From positions 25,126 through 89,125 of the forward strand of contig MU401615.1 in NCBI GenBank assembly GCA_022579005.1: a DNA stretch of 64,000 nt, read 5' to 3'. The notes below the pieces were generated by a model that was not told where the DNA came from, did no database searches, and saw only the letters and a list, made by a program, of their open reading frames with translations. The position numbers were made by a program, and so were the translations under genes. Within the stretch, counting starts at the first letter, position 1. Each line of letters opens with the position of its first letter. This document shows, one piece after another, positions 10,714-22,246 of this stretch. The DNA comes from Poronia punctata. Its lineage: Eukaryota > Ascomycota > Sordariomycetes > Xylariales > Xylariaceae.

Positions 10714-12295
10714 TTATGTCTCCGGCGCTCCTGGCAGACGTTCGATGACGTATTTTCCTCTTGCCACGTTCATGACTAGACCGTTGTCAGTATTACTTAT
10801 TCCCTTTCGCAGGACAAGAGACGATAAAAGAGTAAATTACTCACTTGGTACACCCGGTATCTTTCTTATCCGTCGAATAAGATCTTTATCATTGGTCGCG
10901 ACTGAAATTTTGTATCAGCAATGTGGCCCCTATACGATATAGTATAGTAGTAGGTAGAATAGGGGTTAGTGTTGGTGTCCTTACCGATATAGACTCGATG
11001 TTGCATGACCCGATCCACGATGCAATCACTGTGACCAGCGTTAATTCTCTATACTCCCGCCTTTGACAGTCTGGTAGTTGGGCGAATCCTGTCGAGGGCC
11101 GGACTTACTCTGCATATGTGCCTTTATGACTGTTTTCGAATAGCATTAGTTTCTGCTCACTGTGGCTCAAGTGTGTTGTTCGTCATGGATAATACTTACT
11201 CGCATTTGATGTGCTCCCATCTCTCATCACGGGCTATCCTCAGGGCCATGCGATATCTATAACGGCGGTTAGCGTCCAATGTCGGCTGGCAACATCTAAC
11301 GTGGACTTACTTTGGGCCCAGCTTTTCTAATTCTGCCATTACACAGGATGTAATGATACTTGACATCTACCATTAGCTTAATCCTCGCGGATAGGGTGTA
11401 TCAAGAAGATGGATCTCGGAGATACTAACGGAATACACTTGGCGTAAAGACAGTCTAGTGGGAAAAAGACAAAGTTAGCAACGATTCTAGACCGTGATAT
11501 GTCACCTCGCTTCCATTTTCTTTCCAAGCGATGAAGCGACGAAAAATATGTACGCCTACTCGCTGTTCCGACATAGGCGATTACAAATACTACCCTCAAG
11601 AAGGGCTTAATAGATGATTGGTCTAGACTCACCCATCATGGACTCCAACAGCGGCAGCTTGCGCTGTATGGTGTGACTTAGAAAATTGGTATCAACCAGG
11701 ACAGAGTAAGGCGGCTTCAAAGCTTGACTGCACGCGTATTGTTAGCAAATAATCCAATAAAATACCGCACGCAATGATGAGCAAGCCAAGCCACAGATTC
11801 GTCCGCATCCTTTAAGAAGGCCGCGAAAACGCAAGACATCGGCCATACTGCTGCTTCGCCCCCCACTGACGAAAGACCGGGCCTCATGTCCGTGAGACTC
11901 CATGCACACCTTGCCTCTACCGGTGACCGAGCGGCTCCCAAAGTCCAGGGGCAAAACAAACTTGTAGATTATAAGAAATCCGGCACTTACTTGTGTTGAA
12001 AGAAGAGACCTGACGGCATCTGAGGGATCTCCCGAACGACCTGGTCCTTGGCAGGGCCCGTTTTGGTGTTTTGGGGATTCATCTCATCAGCCTTGCCGGC
12101 ATTTTTTTTCAGACGGGCATCTCGCTGGCCAATGACTTTTGATATATATCAGTTTACATTCAGAACACCCTTTTCCCACACCTCGGAGACTTACTGCGTT
12201 TGACCTATTCTCAGTTAGTTATCAATGATCCACAGAAGCAAATGGTGGATTAATCTTACGGTGGCAAACTTGCGAGTCTTTTTGGCTACACCCAT
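10714..12295 (-). CDS. FCF1: rRNA-processing PIN-domain endonuclease Fcf1/Utp24
   Basis: Fcf1 (Utp24) is the PIN-domain nuclease of the small-subunit processome that cleaves pre-rRNA at sites A1 and A2 in the nucleolus. I assembled it from eleven exons: 12295-12260, 12204-12195, 12135-11991, 11727-11633, 11454-11430, 11358-11311, 11256-11200, 11129-11109, 11028-10985, 10901-10845 and 10775-10714. They total exactly 600 nt, or 199 residues plus stop, and every junction is GT..AG with matching phase. Landmarks are the start MGVAKKTRKFATVKR, the PIN core YSVLVDTNFLSHTIQ (Asp of the acidic triad), CVMAELEKLGPKYR (Glu), YADDCIVDR (Asp) and IVATNDKDL-like VATNDKDLIRRIRK, and the end YVIERLPGAPET. 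The length fits the family (yeast 189). Exon 2 is a 10-nt microexon and exon 8 is 21 nt. Intron 3 (263 bp) and intron 4 (178 bp) contain only spurious frames. Confidence 0.93.
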
Positions 12296-14334
12296 TATGT
12301 CCTCTGGTTTTTATCCTGTGTCCGGAGTATTCAAGATAGAAGGGGATTAATGAGAAAGCGTTGAGATACTAAGTCGTCTCTGTTGATATGATATCGAATG
12401 TCAATTGGTAGTGTCCAGGCAGTCCCCCTGGTGGCATTTGAAAATCTCAGTTCTTGACAATGAACCAATCAAAGATTGTTCTTCTAGAAAGGGTTAAGCG
12501 CAATATCTCCACTGAAGAGGTACGTATACCTACTCGATCTAAATCCTCTTGAAGGGCACTGGCCAATCTACGCAGGCTTCTAAGAACACCAGAAGGTTTA
12601 AATCTTGAAAAATCCAGTCGATACATACGACGTAGATGGTACTACCTAACCTACTCCCCGGGTGTATGATTGAGGTGTATTTCCAAGGTGTATAGCAGTC
12701 ATATGTGTAATTGGTAGGTTTACCCGTAAGCCGTTACGGCCTCTTCTGAAGAACACATAAACGTCATCAGTTCGCACGGAACCTATCAAAGGGATGGTTT
12801 GAACCAGAGAATCTATGGTAGGCTAGGCCTACCTAAGCTTGCCGGCTTACGATTCTCAGTCTACTGACAGGCATATGCACCTATTTTGGGGCCTTTATGG
12901 AAATCATTCCATCACATTTGAATGAAGTAGACTGATGCAAATCATCGTGACAAAGCGCGTTTATGGCTACAGTACTTCTGTTGAAACTGCCGCTGGGAGG
13001 TCCATCCTACAGGTGGCGTTATACCAGATAGGTACCTCGTGGGCTTAATACTAGGTAATACTCATAAGGTATTAAAGATGGTGAGGTCCATTTGCTTGGC
13101 AAAATACAGGTACAGCCCCCGCAAAGCTACGAGTACGTTTTGAGCGACAACGCCTACTGTGCCGAAACTCTTGGTAGGTCCGTTTTCTCTTAGGTCCTTG
13201 TGTATAAAAAGTGTCTTTCAAGGTAAAGTAGTTGTACTTTGTATATTTGTACACGTATTTACAGGATGCTGGGAACACACCGTAACCCTCTGGGAACACG
13301 GGCAAGTGGGTGGATAGATAGGTACATTTAATGAAGCAACTCGCTGCCAGTGATTCCTGACCCAAGCCCTCCAAGCTACCATAATTTATTCAACCTCGAA
13401 ACTCTACCAAGTCGCCTTGGTCCCTTTTGCTTGTGTACTCGTACGGGATCTTAGGTCTACTTGGGTGTGAATACTGTAATATATTTACAATTCTCTTTTG
13501 TTCGACACTGTCACTGGTATACGTGTATCTGGCTATCTATTCCTATTCTGGCGTACGCTTGATACTATTGTTAGTTCCCACTACAGGGACCGACCTACGC
13601 GACGCAGGCTTCTTCTCCTCCTCACACAGAGATCCGTCGTCATTACCTAACTTATAGGTACTCCTGCTCCTATAACCTCCTCCTAGACTACAACCCCACC
13701 AAATCTTCTATACCAATACCTTCCACTTCCATTCGTCTGCGGTCTACACACACATACAATTGCCCACCTTCCGCTGTCTACGAGCCTTATCTAACTTGCT
13801 CCTACCCTTATGGTTACTATTTGCGAAGTCGCAGCGCTGCGCTTTATGACTCTAGGCAATCAAAGCCCATAGCGCGACATCGATACGAAAAGCTCAGGCG
13901 CAGGCCGCATATTCGCTTGTCACGTCACGTCCCGTCCTAGTTTCGGTCATTGCAGAAATGGTGAGCCCAGATGTCAACCCACTATCCTGCCTTTGATCAC
14001 GAACTTGTTCTCGCTCTTCAGTCTCTTTTCCGTCCTGTCAATATTTTCCTGTCATCACTCTATGGCACCTTGATTACTTTCTAAAACTGCTCATTCCCTT
14101 TTTCAAACTCTGTACCGCGGCTCCAGTCCCGGGGTTGCTATTTGCCGCCCCTTCTGGTCCGAGACAACCCCTTGCATACGTCTTGCTGCCGTCCTAGCTC
14201 GCTCTCCTTTAAAAACAATAAACAACTGTTAGAGCAAAGTGTTTCAATCCCAAGTATTTTGCCGTAGCTTCTTCTTGCCACTAACGAAATCTGTCGCTAA
14301 GAGTTACGATTCGGACATCCATTCCCCCAACGAC
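12296..14334. other. Divergent promoter region of FCF1 and the UBP gene
   Basis: About 2.0 kb between two outward-facing starts. Short frames (up to 100 codons) look random. The half nearest the protease gene (13660-14330) is pyrimidine-rich on the plus strand, as expected for a long fungal 5' leader. No other gene was recognised. Confidence 0.55.
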
Positions 14335-17300
14335 ATGTTGATTGACACGCAAGACAACATGATCGTCGAACCGCAAAACGACGCAGACCAGGTCGCCATC
14401 ATTGAGCCCGACCAACTGGATAATGATACGGAACAGCCGGAGAATGCAACCCTAGCTACCGACTGTACGTCCCGTCCTATCCTATCAACCGTATCGACCA
14501 TATATTCGACCACTGTGTAGAGCTAACATGGTGCTCTAGATGATGCCATAAAAGAGGTCGTCCTGCCCCCACTCCTAGAAGAACCCAAGATATTGGAAGA
14601 TGTAGTAGACACATGGAAAATTGAGAATTGGAGGGGTCTCAACAAGAAAGAACATGGCCCTACATTTCAAGCCGGCGGTTATCCATGGTTAGCATGCTGT
14701 CCAACTCCCCGCCCCAGCCCCTCGCTGACGCAATGAATAGGCGTATTCTCCTGTTCCCCTTCGGCAATAATGTCGATCAATCCTCCGTATATCTTGAACA
14801 TGGGTTCGACGACGTTAGTAATATACCGGATGATTGGAGTTGCTGCGTGCAGTTCGGGCTGGTCATGTGGAATATAAACGACCCTTCACTCTTTACCCAC
14901 CATACCGCCCATCATCGCTTCACCAAGGAGGAAAGCGACTGGGGCTTTACTCGATTTCTCGAGCTCCGACGAATGTTTCAGCAGCCATGGGGTAGTTCCG
15001 GCCGGCCCCTCGTCGAAGACGACGCTGTTAACATAACCGCCTATGTCCGCGTTGTCGAAGACGAGACAGGCGTGTTATGGCACAATTTTAACAACTACGA
15101 TTCGAAGCGAGAGACGGGCTTTGTCGGGCTAAAAAACCAAGGCGCCACATGCTACTTGAACTCTCTTTTACAGTCTCTCTATTTCACCAACGCATTTCGC
15201 AAGGTGAGTTCAACTGGGAAGTTGACGTTATTGAAGCCACTAACGACTCGGGCTACAGGCCGTGTACCAAATCCCAACTGCCGAAGATGAGAGCATCGCC
15301 AACAGTGCATATGCTCTCCAACGACTTTTCTACCAATTGCAGATCTCTAACACTGCCGTTAGTACCAATGAGCTGACGCGTTCCTTTGGATGGGACACGC
15401 GCCACATATTTGAGCAACAAGATGTGCAAGAATTGTCACGCAAACTAATCGAGCGCATGGAAGAGAAAATGAAGGGAACTGCTGCGGAAGATGCTCTGCC
15501 TAAAATGCTCAGCGGCAAGGTAAAGACTTATGTTTCGTGCATCAACGTCGACTATGAATCCAGCCGGCTGGAAGATTTCTGGGATATTCAACTCAATGTC
15601 CGGAATATCCCCAACCTCCAGGAGAGTTTCAAAGACTACATCCAGCAAGAGACGTTGGACGGAGACAACAAGTATTGGGCTAGCGATGAGCACAAATACC
15701 AGGATGCGCGCAAGGGAGTCATATTCACCAGCTTTCCCGAGGTTTTGCATCTGCACCTTAAACGATTCGAGTATGACATCCAGCGAGATACGATGATGAA
15801 GATCAACGACCGTTTTGAATTTCCCGAGACGTTGGATCTGGCCCCATACCTGGAGAAAGATGCAGACAGGTCGGAGTCGTGGACTTACAAGCTTCATGGC
15901 GTGCTGGTACACAGTGGGGATCTCAACGCTGGCCATTATTATGCTTTCCTGAAGCCAAACAAAGACGGCTGGTTCTACAAATTCGACGACGACAAAGTGA
16001 CGAGGGCGACAATGAGGGAAACGCTAGAGGAAAACTTTGGCGGTGAATACAAGTCGTCCCTTCTTCCAGCCAGGTCGGCGTATCAAAAGAAGGCCCCTAT
16101 AATGCGCCAGATGAACGCATACATGCTGGTCTACATCCGAGAGTCCAGACTAGACCAAGTCTTGACCCCGGTTGATAAGGACGACTGCCCGCCGCACTTG
16201 CGTAGGTACCCAAATGATGATAATGTTGGTGTGTGATACGTACTAACCCTCGAATAGAGAGACGGTTAGAGGAGGAGGCGGCCGCGCGCGAAGCGAAACG
16301 GAGAGAGCGGGAAGTGCAACATCTCTACCTTCCCGTGAAGGTCATTACCGAGGAGACGTTTAGGAACCACCCCGGGACCGATTTGACTAACTTCGACTCC
16401 AACCCGGCTGAGGACCCTGCGGCACCGCGATTTTACAAGATGAAGAAACAGATGACGATGGAGGAGGCCGTGGCAACCATTGCGCAAGACTTGAACCAGG
16501 ATCCCAAGCGAGTTCGTCTCTGGATCATGGTGAATCGGCAGAACAAGACTACGCGTCCTGATCAACCGATCATGGACCTCCGACCGACTGTCGAGGAGAC
16601 GTGCTCGCGCGCAATTGCCAATGGCCGAGAGCCTGTCCTTCGGGTTTGGGCCGAGGTAGCCGAGGAAGTAGATGCCCAAGGTAACGCCATCTGGCCCACG
16701 TATCAAAGCAACGCGAATGGTGTCGTGGTAAAGAACGACCTCATCCTCATTTTCCTCAAGCACTTTGACGCCGAACAGCAGAAGCTAGAGGGCGTCGGCC
16801 ACATATATGTCAGCAAAGACAAACGAATTGAGGAACTAGTGCCGGTGATCTGCAAGAAAATGGGCTGGGGCGACAAGCTTTCCGGCGGCGACCAACTGGC
16901 TATGTGGGAGGAGATAAAGCCGTCCATGATCGAAGCCCTCAAGGCTAAACAGACACTCAAAGTGGCTGAATTGCAGGACGGCGACATCATATGTTTCCAG
17001 AGAACCCATGAACGTAAATCGGCTGGGGATATGCTGGGAAAGATACCACGGTTGGGCGACAAGACGGCTGAAGAGGTCAAACGTTGGGATCGGTTTGAGG
17101 ACGCGAAATCCTTCTACGACTTCCTTTGCTTCAAACGAGATATCCGCCTGGACCCGCATCCCCGTTGTGACAAGCCTGACCTAGAGAGTTTCATATTGAC
17201 TCTTAGCTCCAAGGTTACATATGATCAACTGGCTGAACGCGTCGGGGACCGTCTGGGGGTGGAACCAACGCATCTGCGCTTCTTCACGGCCAATGCTCAG

Positions 17301-18269
17301 ACGGGCCAGCCCAGGGGAGCCGTCCGGCGAGGACCTAACGCAACACTTGGACAGCTGCTCAACCCACAAAACTATACGCAACAATCTCTTCAGACCAAGC
17401 CCAACTCGCTCTTTTACGAGGTGTTGGATATGAGTCTTGCCGAACTTGACACCAAGAAGAACATCAAGGTGACTTGGTTAAGTGAAGGCATCACAAAAGA
17501 GGTTGGTGACGCGCCAGGCCGTTTTTCATTTTCCGTCTGTTTTTTTTTTTTTTTTTTTTTTTTTTTTGGCTAATAACTTGATTAGGAGGTTTTCGATGTT
17601 CTTGTGCCGAAGCAAGGACAAGTGGAAGATCTTATCCAAGCGCTTGTGAAGAAGGCGCAAATGGAAGACGAGCAGGAAGGCGGGCGGATACGAGTGTATG
17701 AAGTTCACAACCATAAATTTTTCCGCGAACTAGTGCCGGGGTATCCTGTCCTCAGCATCAATGATTACGTCGATGTAGTGGCAGAACGAGTGCCTGAAGA
17801 AGAACTGGACGCTCCAGAACGGGATTTCATCAAAGTCATTCACTTCCAAAACGATCCCAGCCGAGTACACGGCATGCCGTTCCGGTTCCTTCTGAAGGAG
17901 GTAAGATCCAGCCGTTGCAGTTCCTTTATTTCTCTCTTGATGGTGACGCTCACTATTGGTAGGGCGAGGTTTTCTCCGAGACCAAGAAGCGGCTAGAGAA
18001 ACGGACGGGAATCAAAGGCAAAGCATTTGAGAAGATCAAATTTGCCCTTGTCCGACGGTATCAAAAGCCTGTTACCTATATAAACGATGGTGAGTCTCTC
18101 GGTTGAGTAGAAGCGAGTAACAATAGACAGCGTAGACTAACCCAGCTCCTCTATAGACGACGTCTTATACGATGAGGGGAACAGCGTCGAAGACGACACC
18201 ATGTTGGGGCTAGATCACATGGATCGCACCCGGACTACGAGAAACGGCGCCGAAATGTTCCTCAAGTAG
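14335..18269 (+). CDS. UBP15: Ubiquitin carboxyl-terminal hydrolase, UBP15/USP7 type
   Basis: A cysteine deubiquitinase orthologous to yeast Ubp15, fission-yeast Ubp21/Ubp22 and animal USP7/HAUSP. Exons: 14335-14464, 14540-14687, 14741-15203, 15259-16201, 16258-17501, 17586-17900, 17963-18089, 18157-18269; 1160 residues, all junctions phase-consistent. A MATH/TRAF domain (about 67-190; TWKIENW, WSCCVQFGLVMWN, HHRFTKEESDWGF) precedes the USP core (about 220-540). The Cys box is NQGATCYLNSLLQ with Cys230, and the His box is LNAGHYYAF with His473, with FDDDKV after it. Residues about 560-1160 match the tandem ubiquitin-like (HUBL) region (ICP0-binding domain in USP7): VKNDLILIFLKHFD, LWIMVNRQN, GDIICFQ, and the C-terminal EMFLK end. 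Intron 5 carries a T-run of about 25. The ATG at 14335 is the first in frame; an upstream GTG frame exists, so an extra N-terminal exon is possible. Confidence 0.95.
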
Positions 18270-20149
18270 ATAAATATAACGACTACCCTATGATAGATAG
18301 GTGCGGCCTTTCTCTAGCGAACCTATGAGGCCCGAAATATGGCATGGCGGAAGCGCACGGCGTATAAAAGCACGCATGCCGAGGATGTGCCCCCCTTTCC
18401 CTCTGCTTTAGGAGCATGGAAGAATCGCTAAGGCGCGGCGCCATACAGCCCTCCAGCGTCTACATAACGACGGAAATGTTACGCATTACGCCTCGTAACA
18501 AGCAGTGCAGGGCGTAACATTTGGCGCCGTATCATACGTCACGTAAGGGCCGAGGTGCCGACCTCGATTCGTGAACTTGACGTGTCATCATGAGGGGCCG
18601 TTGTACAGGCAGCGTTAGGACCAATATGAGGTATACCAACTAGTTACATCAATAGCAACCCATTACCCAGACCGTCTAGGTTATTTACATTTGGTAGGTA
18701 GACACATTCGTTTCCAGATATGAATTTGAGGCATGGAGATGCATTGAGCTTGATAGGTGACGTATTATACGCTCCCATTCTATGCCAGCTCTTCAATGTG
18801 AAGAGTTGAGGGTTTAGTGCCTAAATATTCCTTCGTACAACGGTTCGTCTATCATGATCATTCTACCGCCATAGGGGAGACGCGCGAGAAAGAGAGAGAC
18901 ACTGCCCATCTACCTACCTACCTACCTACCTACCACCCAGGATGAGGCAATATTGGGTTGGATAAGTAATATGTGGACTGGCCTCCTGTCTCCTCGTCCA
19001 CCCCCTAACCAACGATATTATGAAGTTAAATTCCTAAGCCGTGGAAAGTGGTGCGGATAAAATAGGTATGTTTGTAGGCTTATGTTATACAAAAGTTGGT
19101 TGACCAGGTCATGGTAAGGAAAGGTTTGATCCCTAAAATTTTATTGTTTATTCCCCTTTCTCAATGATCAGTAGGTACTATTAGTAGGTAGATTCATGAT
19201 GTTCTTTTTTTATGCTAAAACTATTTATCTAATGTAGAAGTAGTTACTTAATTTCCTGCAAGGAACAAAAAGAGCTTTGGTTTGTTATAGGGTAGGTAAC
19301 GTAATAATTCTCCTTTACTTCCTTATAGGAAGACAGACAGACCCCTTAATATGATTATGTTGGTAGCGAAGCAATTTCCGCCTAATTTCCGACGCAGAAC
19401 ACGCCTTTTGTTGATTTGATGAATGTTATTGGTAGAGAGAAAGTCTGTCTAGTTAGCCAGCCAGCTAGAAAGACAGGCAGGCAGGCTCTATTTTCCGAAT
19501 AGGTTCAAACACTCTGTATGGGGTATGTGTTTGTGCCTCCTATGCGTGTGTAAAGCAAGGACGAGGACCCATAGACTTCTTGTCACTGGGGGTTTTTTTT
19601 TTCTTTTATTTTCTTCTTTCCCGTGTTGACCCAAACTCTAATCTGTTGACGGGGAGGTCGGTGGAGTAATTTTGTATAATGGGTAGATAATAAAGGGCGG
19701 GTTTTAATTAATAGTTGTTGCGTATAAGAGGAGAGAGATATTGTGAAAAGACAGACCACAGACACTCTCTTAGGAGAAGGTCGTTGAGCTCTTTAAGTGT
19801 CTTGTCTTTTCCCCCTTTTTTCCGCTCTTGATCTTTTTTTTTTTTTTTTTTTTTTTTTTTGGCAACAGGCTTCGTTTTGTGAAGTGAGGCAGGGGTGGGC
19901 GGGGTAATAAGAGGCAAAATGAGAAATATGTCTTTATTTTCTGTCCTGAGGTTTGTTGTTGTTGTTCCCACGAGCAATGGTTTAAGGGCAACGGACAGAC
20001 AGACAGATATATACCGGCTCTGAACCATCATTTTATCTTTTATAGCATACACATACTTTCTCTCTCTCTCTCTCTGGTGATAGATAGATAGATAGGTAGG
20101 AGTGACGAGGTTTTTTTTTTTTTTAACTTCATCATCGCTTTGTAGAACG
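18270..20149. other. 3' flank with microsatellites
   Basis: Noncoding. It contains a CTAC tetranucleotide run (18909-18933), a T run of 22 (19839-19860), a TC dinucleotide run (20058-20075), a GATA run near 20080-20096 and a T run near 20111-20124. A few frames of 60-114 codons are translations of these simple repeats. Confidence 0.6.
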
Positions 20150-20275
20150 CAGTATGAGTGCTTCGTCGTCTTTTAGACAGAGCTTGGTGGTTTGGTAGAT
20201 CAAGGGTGCAAGCAAGCCATATGAGTTTTGGCGAGAGACGTCAAACAGAAGCCGATATGTTGGGTCGGTTTAGGA

Positions 20276-20530
20276 AGGTGTGTGTGTTCTTGTCGTTTGT
20301 ACGGCAAGAAAGATTTCACCACGCTCGACCATGCGATGCTGGTGCTGTCTCTGCCGTTGTTTTTAGGCAGAGAGGAGGAGATAACAGGACCACAGAATTT
20401 AATCTCTCTTGTTGTTGGGAACAAGAGGAAGTTATGTGTCTTTTTGTCGTTTGTACGGCAAGAAAGATTTCACCACGCTCGACCATGCGATGCCGATACT
20501 GTCTCTGCCATTGTTTTTTAAGCAGAGAGA
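20276..20530. repeat. Tandem duplication A (period 164 bp)
   Basis: Two near-identical blocks of about 85 bp, one from 20276 and one from 20440. Each holds TTGTCGTTTGTACGGCAAGA, then AGATTTCACCACGCTCGACC, then ATGCGATG, a CTGTCTCTGCC block and a run of T followed by (A)GCAGAGAG. Corresponding positions are 164 bp apart (for example 20291 and 20455). The DNA between them is less alike. No reading frame is preserved in a protein-like way. Confidence 0.8.
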
Positions 20531-21221
20531 GAAAGAGAGGACTGACAGCGAAGGTAGATGGCAAGTGAAACTACCCCAGGCCCTCTTTGAACAGTAGGAT
20601 CCATTGTCCTCACGAGACCAGGCAGGTGTTTCGGTGTTGTGAGAAACCCAAGCCGAGCCGAGCCGAGATTTGACTATGTAGAGAGAAATTAAAGCGGTGA
20701 TGGCTTTAGTTTTTGGGACAGGCTGAGAATAGATTGATTCAGCCATTATATCGAGAAAACGAACACACAACAAATATTTTGTGCTTTTTTCTCTCAAAAT
20801 ACTCCAGCTATCAACTGTATCGCACCAGGCAAAAGTGCTGCTGTGCAGTGGATAGATCGAACAGCTATGTATTGCGACCGCCAGAGGAGTTATATGTGGT
20901 CTTTGGTGCTTTCTTCTAACGGTGTATAGAAGAACCCAAGACGTGAATTGTACTATGGCCGTTTTTGAAGAGAACTACTTGTTCCGTTTACCAACGCACA
21001 AGACAGGGGCTGTACTTCGAAGGAATTTTCTCCTGTGGTACTGTTTGGTCTTCTTAGTTGATACTGGGATTCCGCGACGACGAAATACTATGAAATGCGT
21101 CTTCTTGTATGTTCTGAGGGCTCGAGGGTAGACAGAAACGGGCAGGAATGGTGTGACAGTGCAAATGTGACATTGCAGCCAGCGGACTTGATGTTCCATT
21201 TCGTAGCCACGCGGATAGAGT

Positions 21222-21620
21222 TGGGACTTGAACGGTTTAAGAACAAGCCCCTATAGTATGGTTTGGACATCTTGGTTTGTTATGTAGATGCTGAAACGAC
21301 CGACAAACCGATGTACTCGAGCATTCTTGTTGGTCCTCAAGGCAGAGAGAAAGCACCACATACGACAGCGACTGTAGTCATATGTACGTTTTACATTTTG
21401 GAGGGCATACTTTGGGACTTGTACGGTTCAAGAACAAGCCCCTATAGCATGGTTTGACATATAAATGCCAGAACAACGGACCGACCAGTGTACTCGAGCA
21501 TTCTCGTTCGTCCTCAAGGCAGAGAGAAAGCACCACGTACGACAGCGACTGTAGCCATATGTACGTTTTACATTTTGGAGGGCGTACTTTGGGACATGTA
21601 CGGTTTAAGCACAAGCCCCA
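21222..21620. repeat. Tandem repeat B (period about 177-181 bp)
   Basis: Two full and one partial unit. The marker TGGGACTT/TGGGACAT occurs at 21232, 21413 and 21590; TGTACTCGAGCATTCT at 21312 and 21489. Shared parts include GGCAGAGAGAAAGCACCACRT, ACGACAGCGACTGTAG, ATATGTACGTTTTACATTTT and AAGCACAAGCCCC-like blocks (AAGAACAAGCCCC in two). Copies differ by scattered substitutions, mostly transitions, and no frame is conserved across units, so this is noncoding tandem duplication. Confidence 0.8.
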
Positions 21621-22216
21621 ATGGATGGTTTTCCATCTTGTAACAGCAAGGAAATGACCTGCGATCTGGTTTTAGATGCAGGGGCAAGGGGGCAAAAGTA
21701 TTGTATGCCAATATGCCAATACAGTTATATCTTCTTTTTTTTCAACCATCCAAAAGAAGAAATGTACGGATATGACGGTTGGAGCAAAGAGCCCCAATCG
21801 TACACTTTTGACCACTTAGATGTTCTTTCAAGCGTCATGACGACAGGCAACAATCTGTGATTTGATTCCCTTGGGAAGGAAAATCATGTAGGGCTTGGGT
21901 TGTGCAGAAAACACATGCCAATATACTATTACAGTCGTTAAGGCTTGCGCTTGCAGTGCGCAAGCAGGACTGGAAGTCTCGGTTAAGGGCTTAGGCAAGC
22001 AAACCCCCCCAGTCGTAACGCTTCGACATGTTCAGTATAGTCGAAAGTCGCTTTGGGACGACTGTAGGCGAGAGACTTATGGAAGTCTGTCTCTAGAGTG
22101 AAATCACCTTGGACGGTTTCAGACAAGGCGGGAGTGTTTTGGTTTGATGCCCCTTGAAGGACCAGATTGTGGCGGAAAGCTGTGTAAGACAATGTTCCCC
22201 TCTTGGTGGTCGTCAA

Positions 22217-22246
22217 CACGGCTATATCGGAATGGATATAGCCGTG
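22217..22246. repeat. Perfect 12-bp inverted repeat (hairpin)
   Basis: CACGGCTATATC at 22217-22228 is followed by a six-base loop and its exact complement GATATAGCCGTG at 22235-22246. In RNA this would form a 12-bp stem with five or six G-C pairs at the base. It lies inside the repeat-rich noncoding locus. Confidence 0.8.

Noticed and set aside
11717..11959. 80-codon minus-strand frame
   Set aside because: It lies in intron 3 of FCF1 apart from a few bases of exon 4 and has no homology.
8976..18269. Possible metabolic gene cluster around the transporter
   Set aside because: The neighbours are housekeeping genes (FCF1, deubiquitinase) with no biosynthetic enzyme or pathway regulator.
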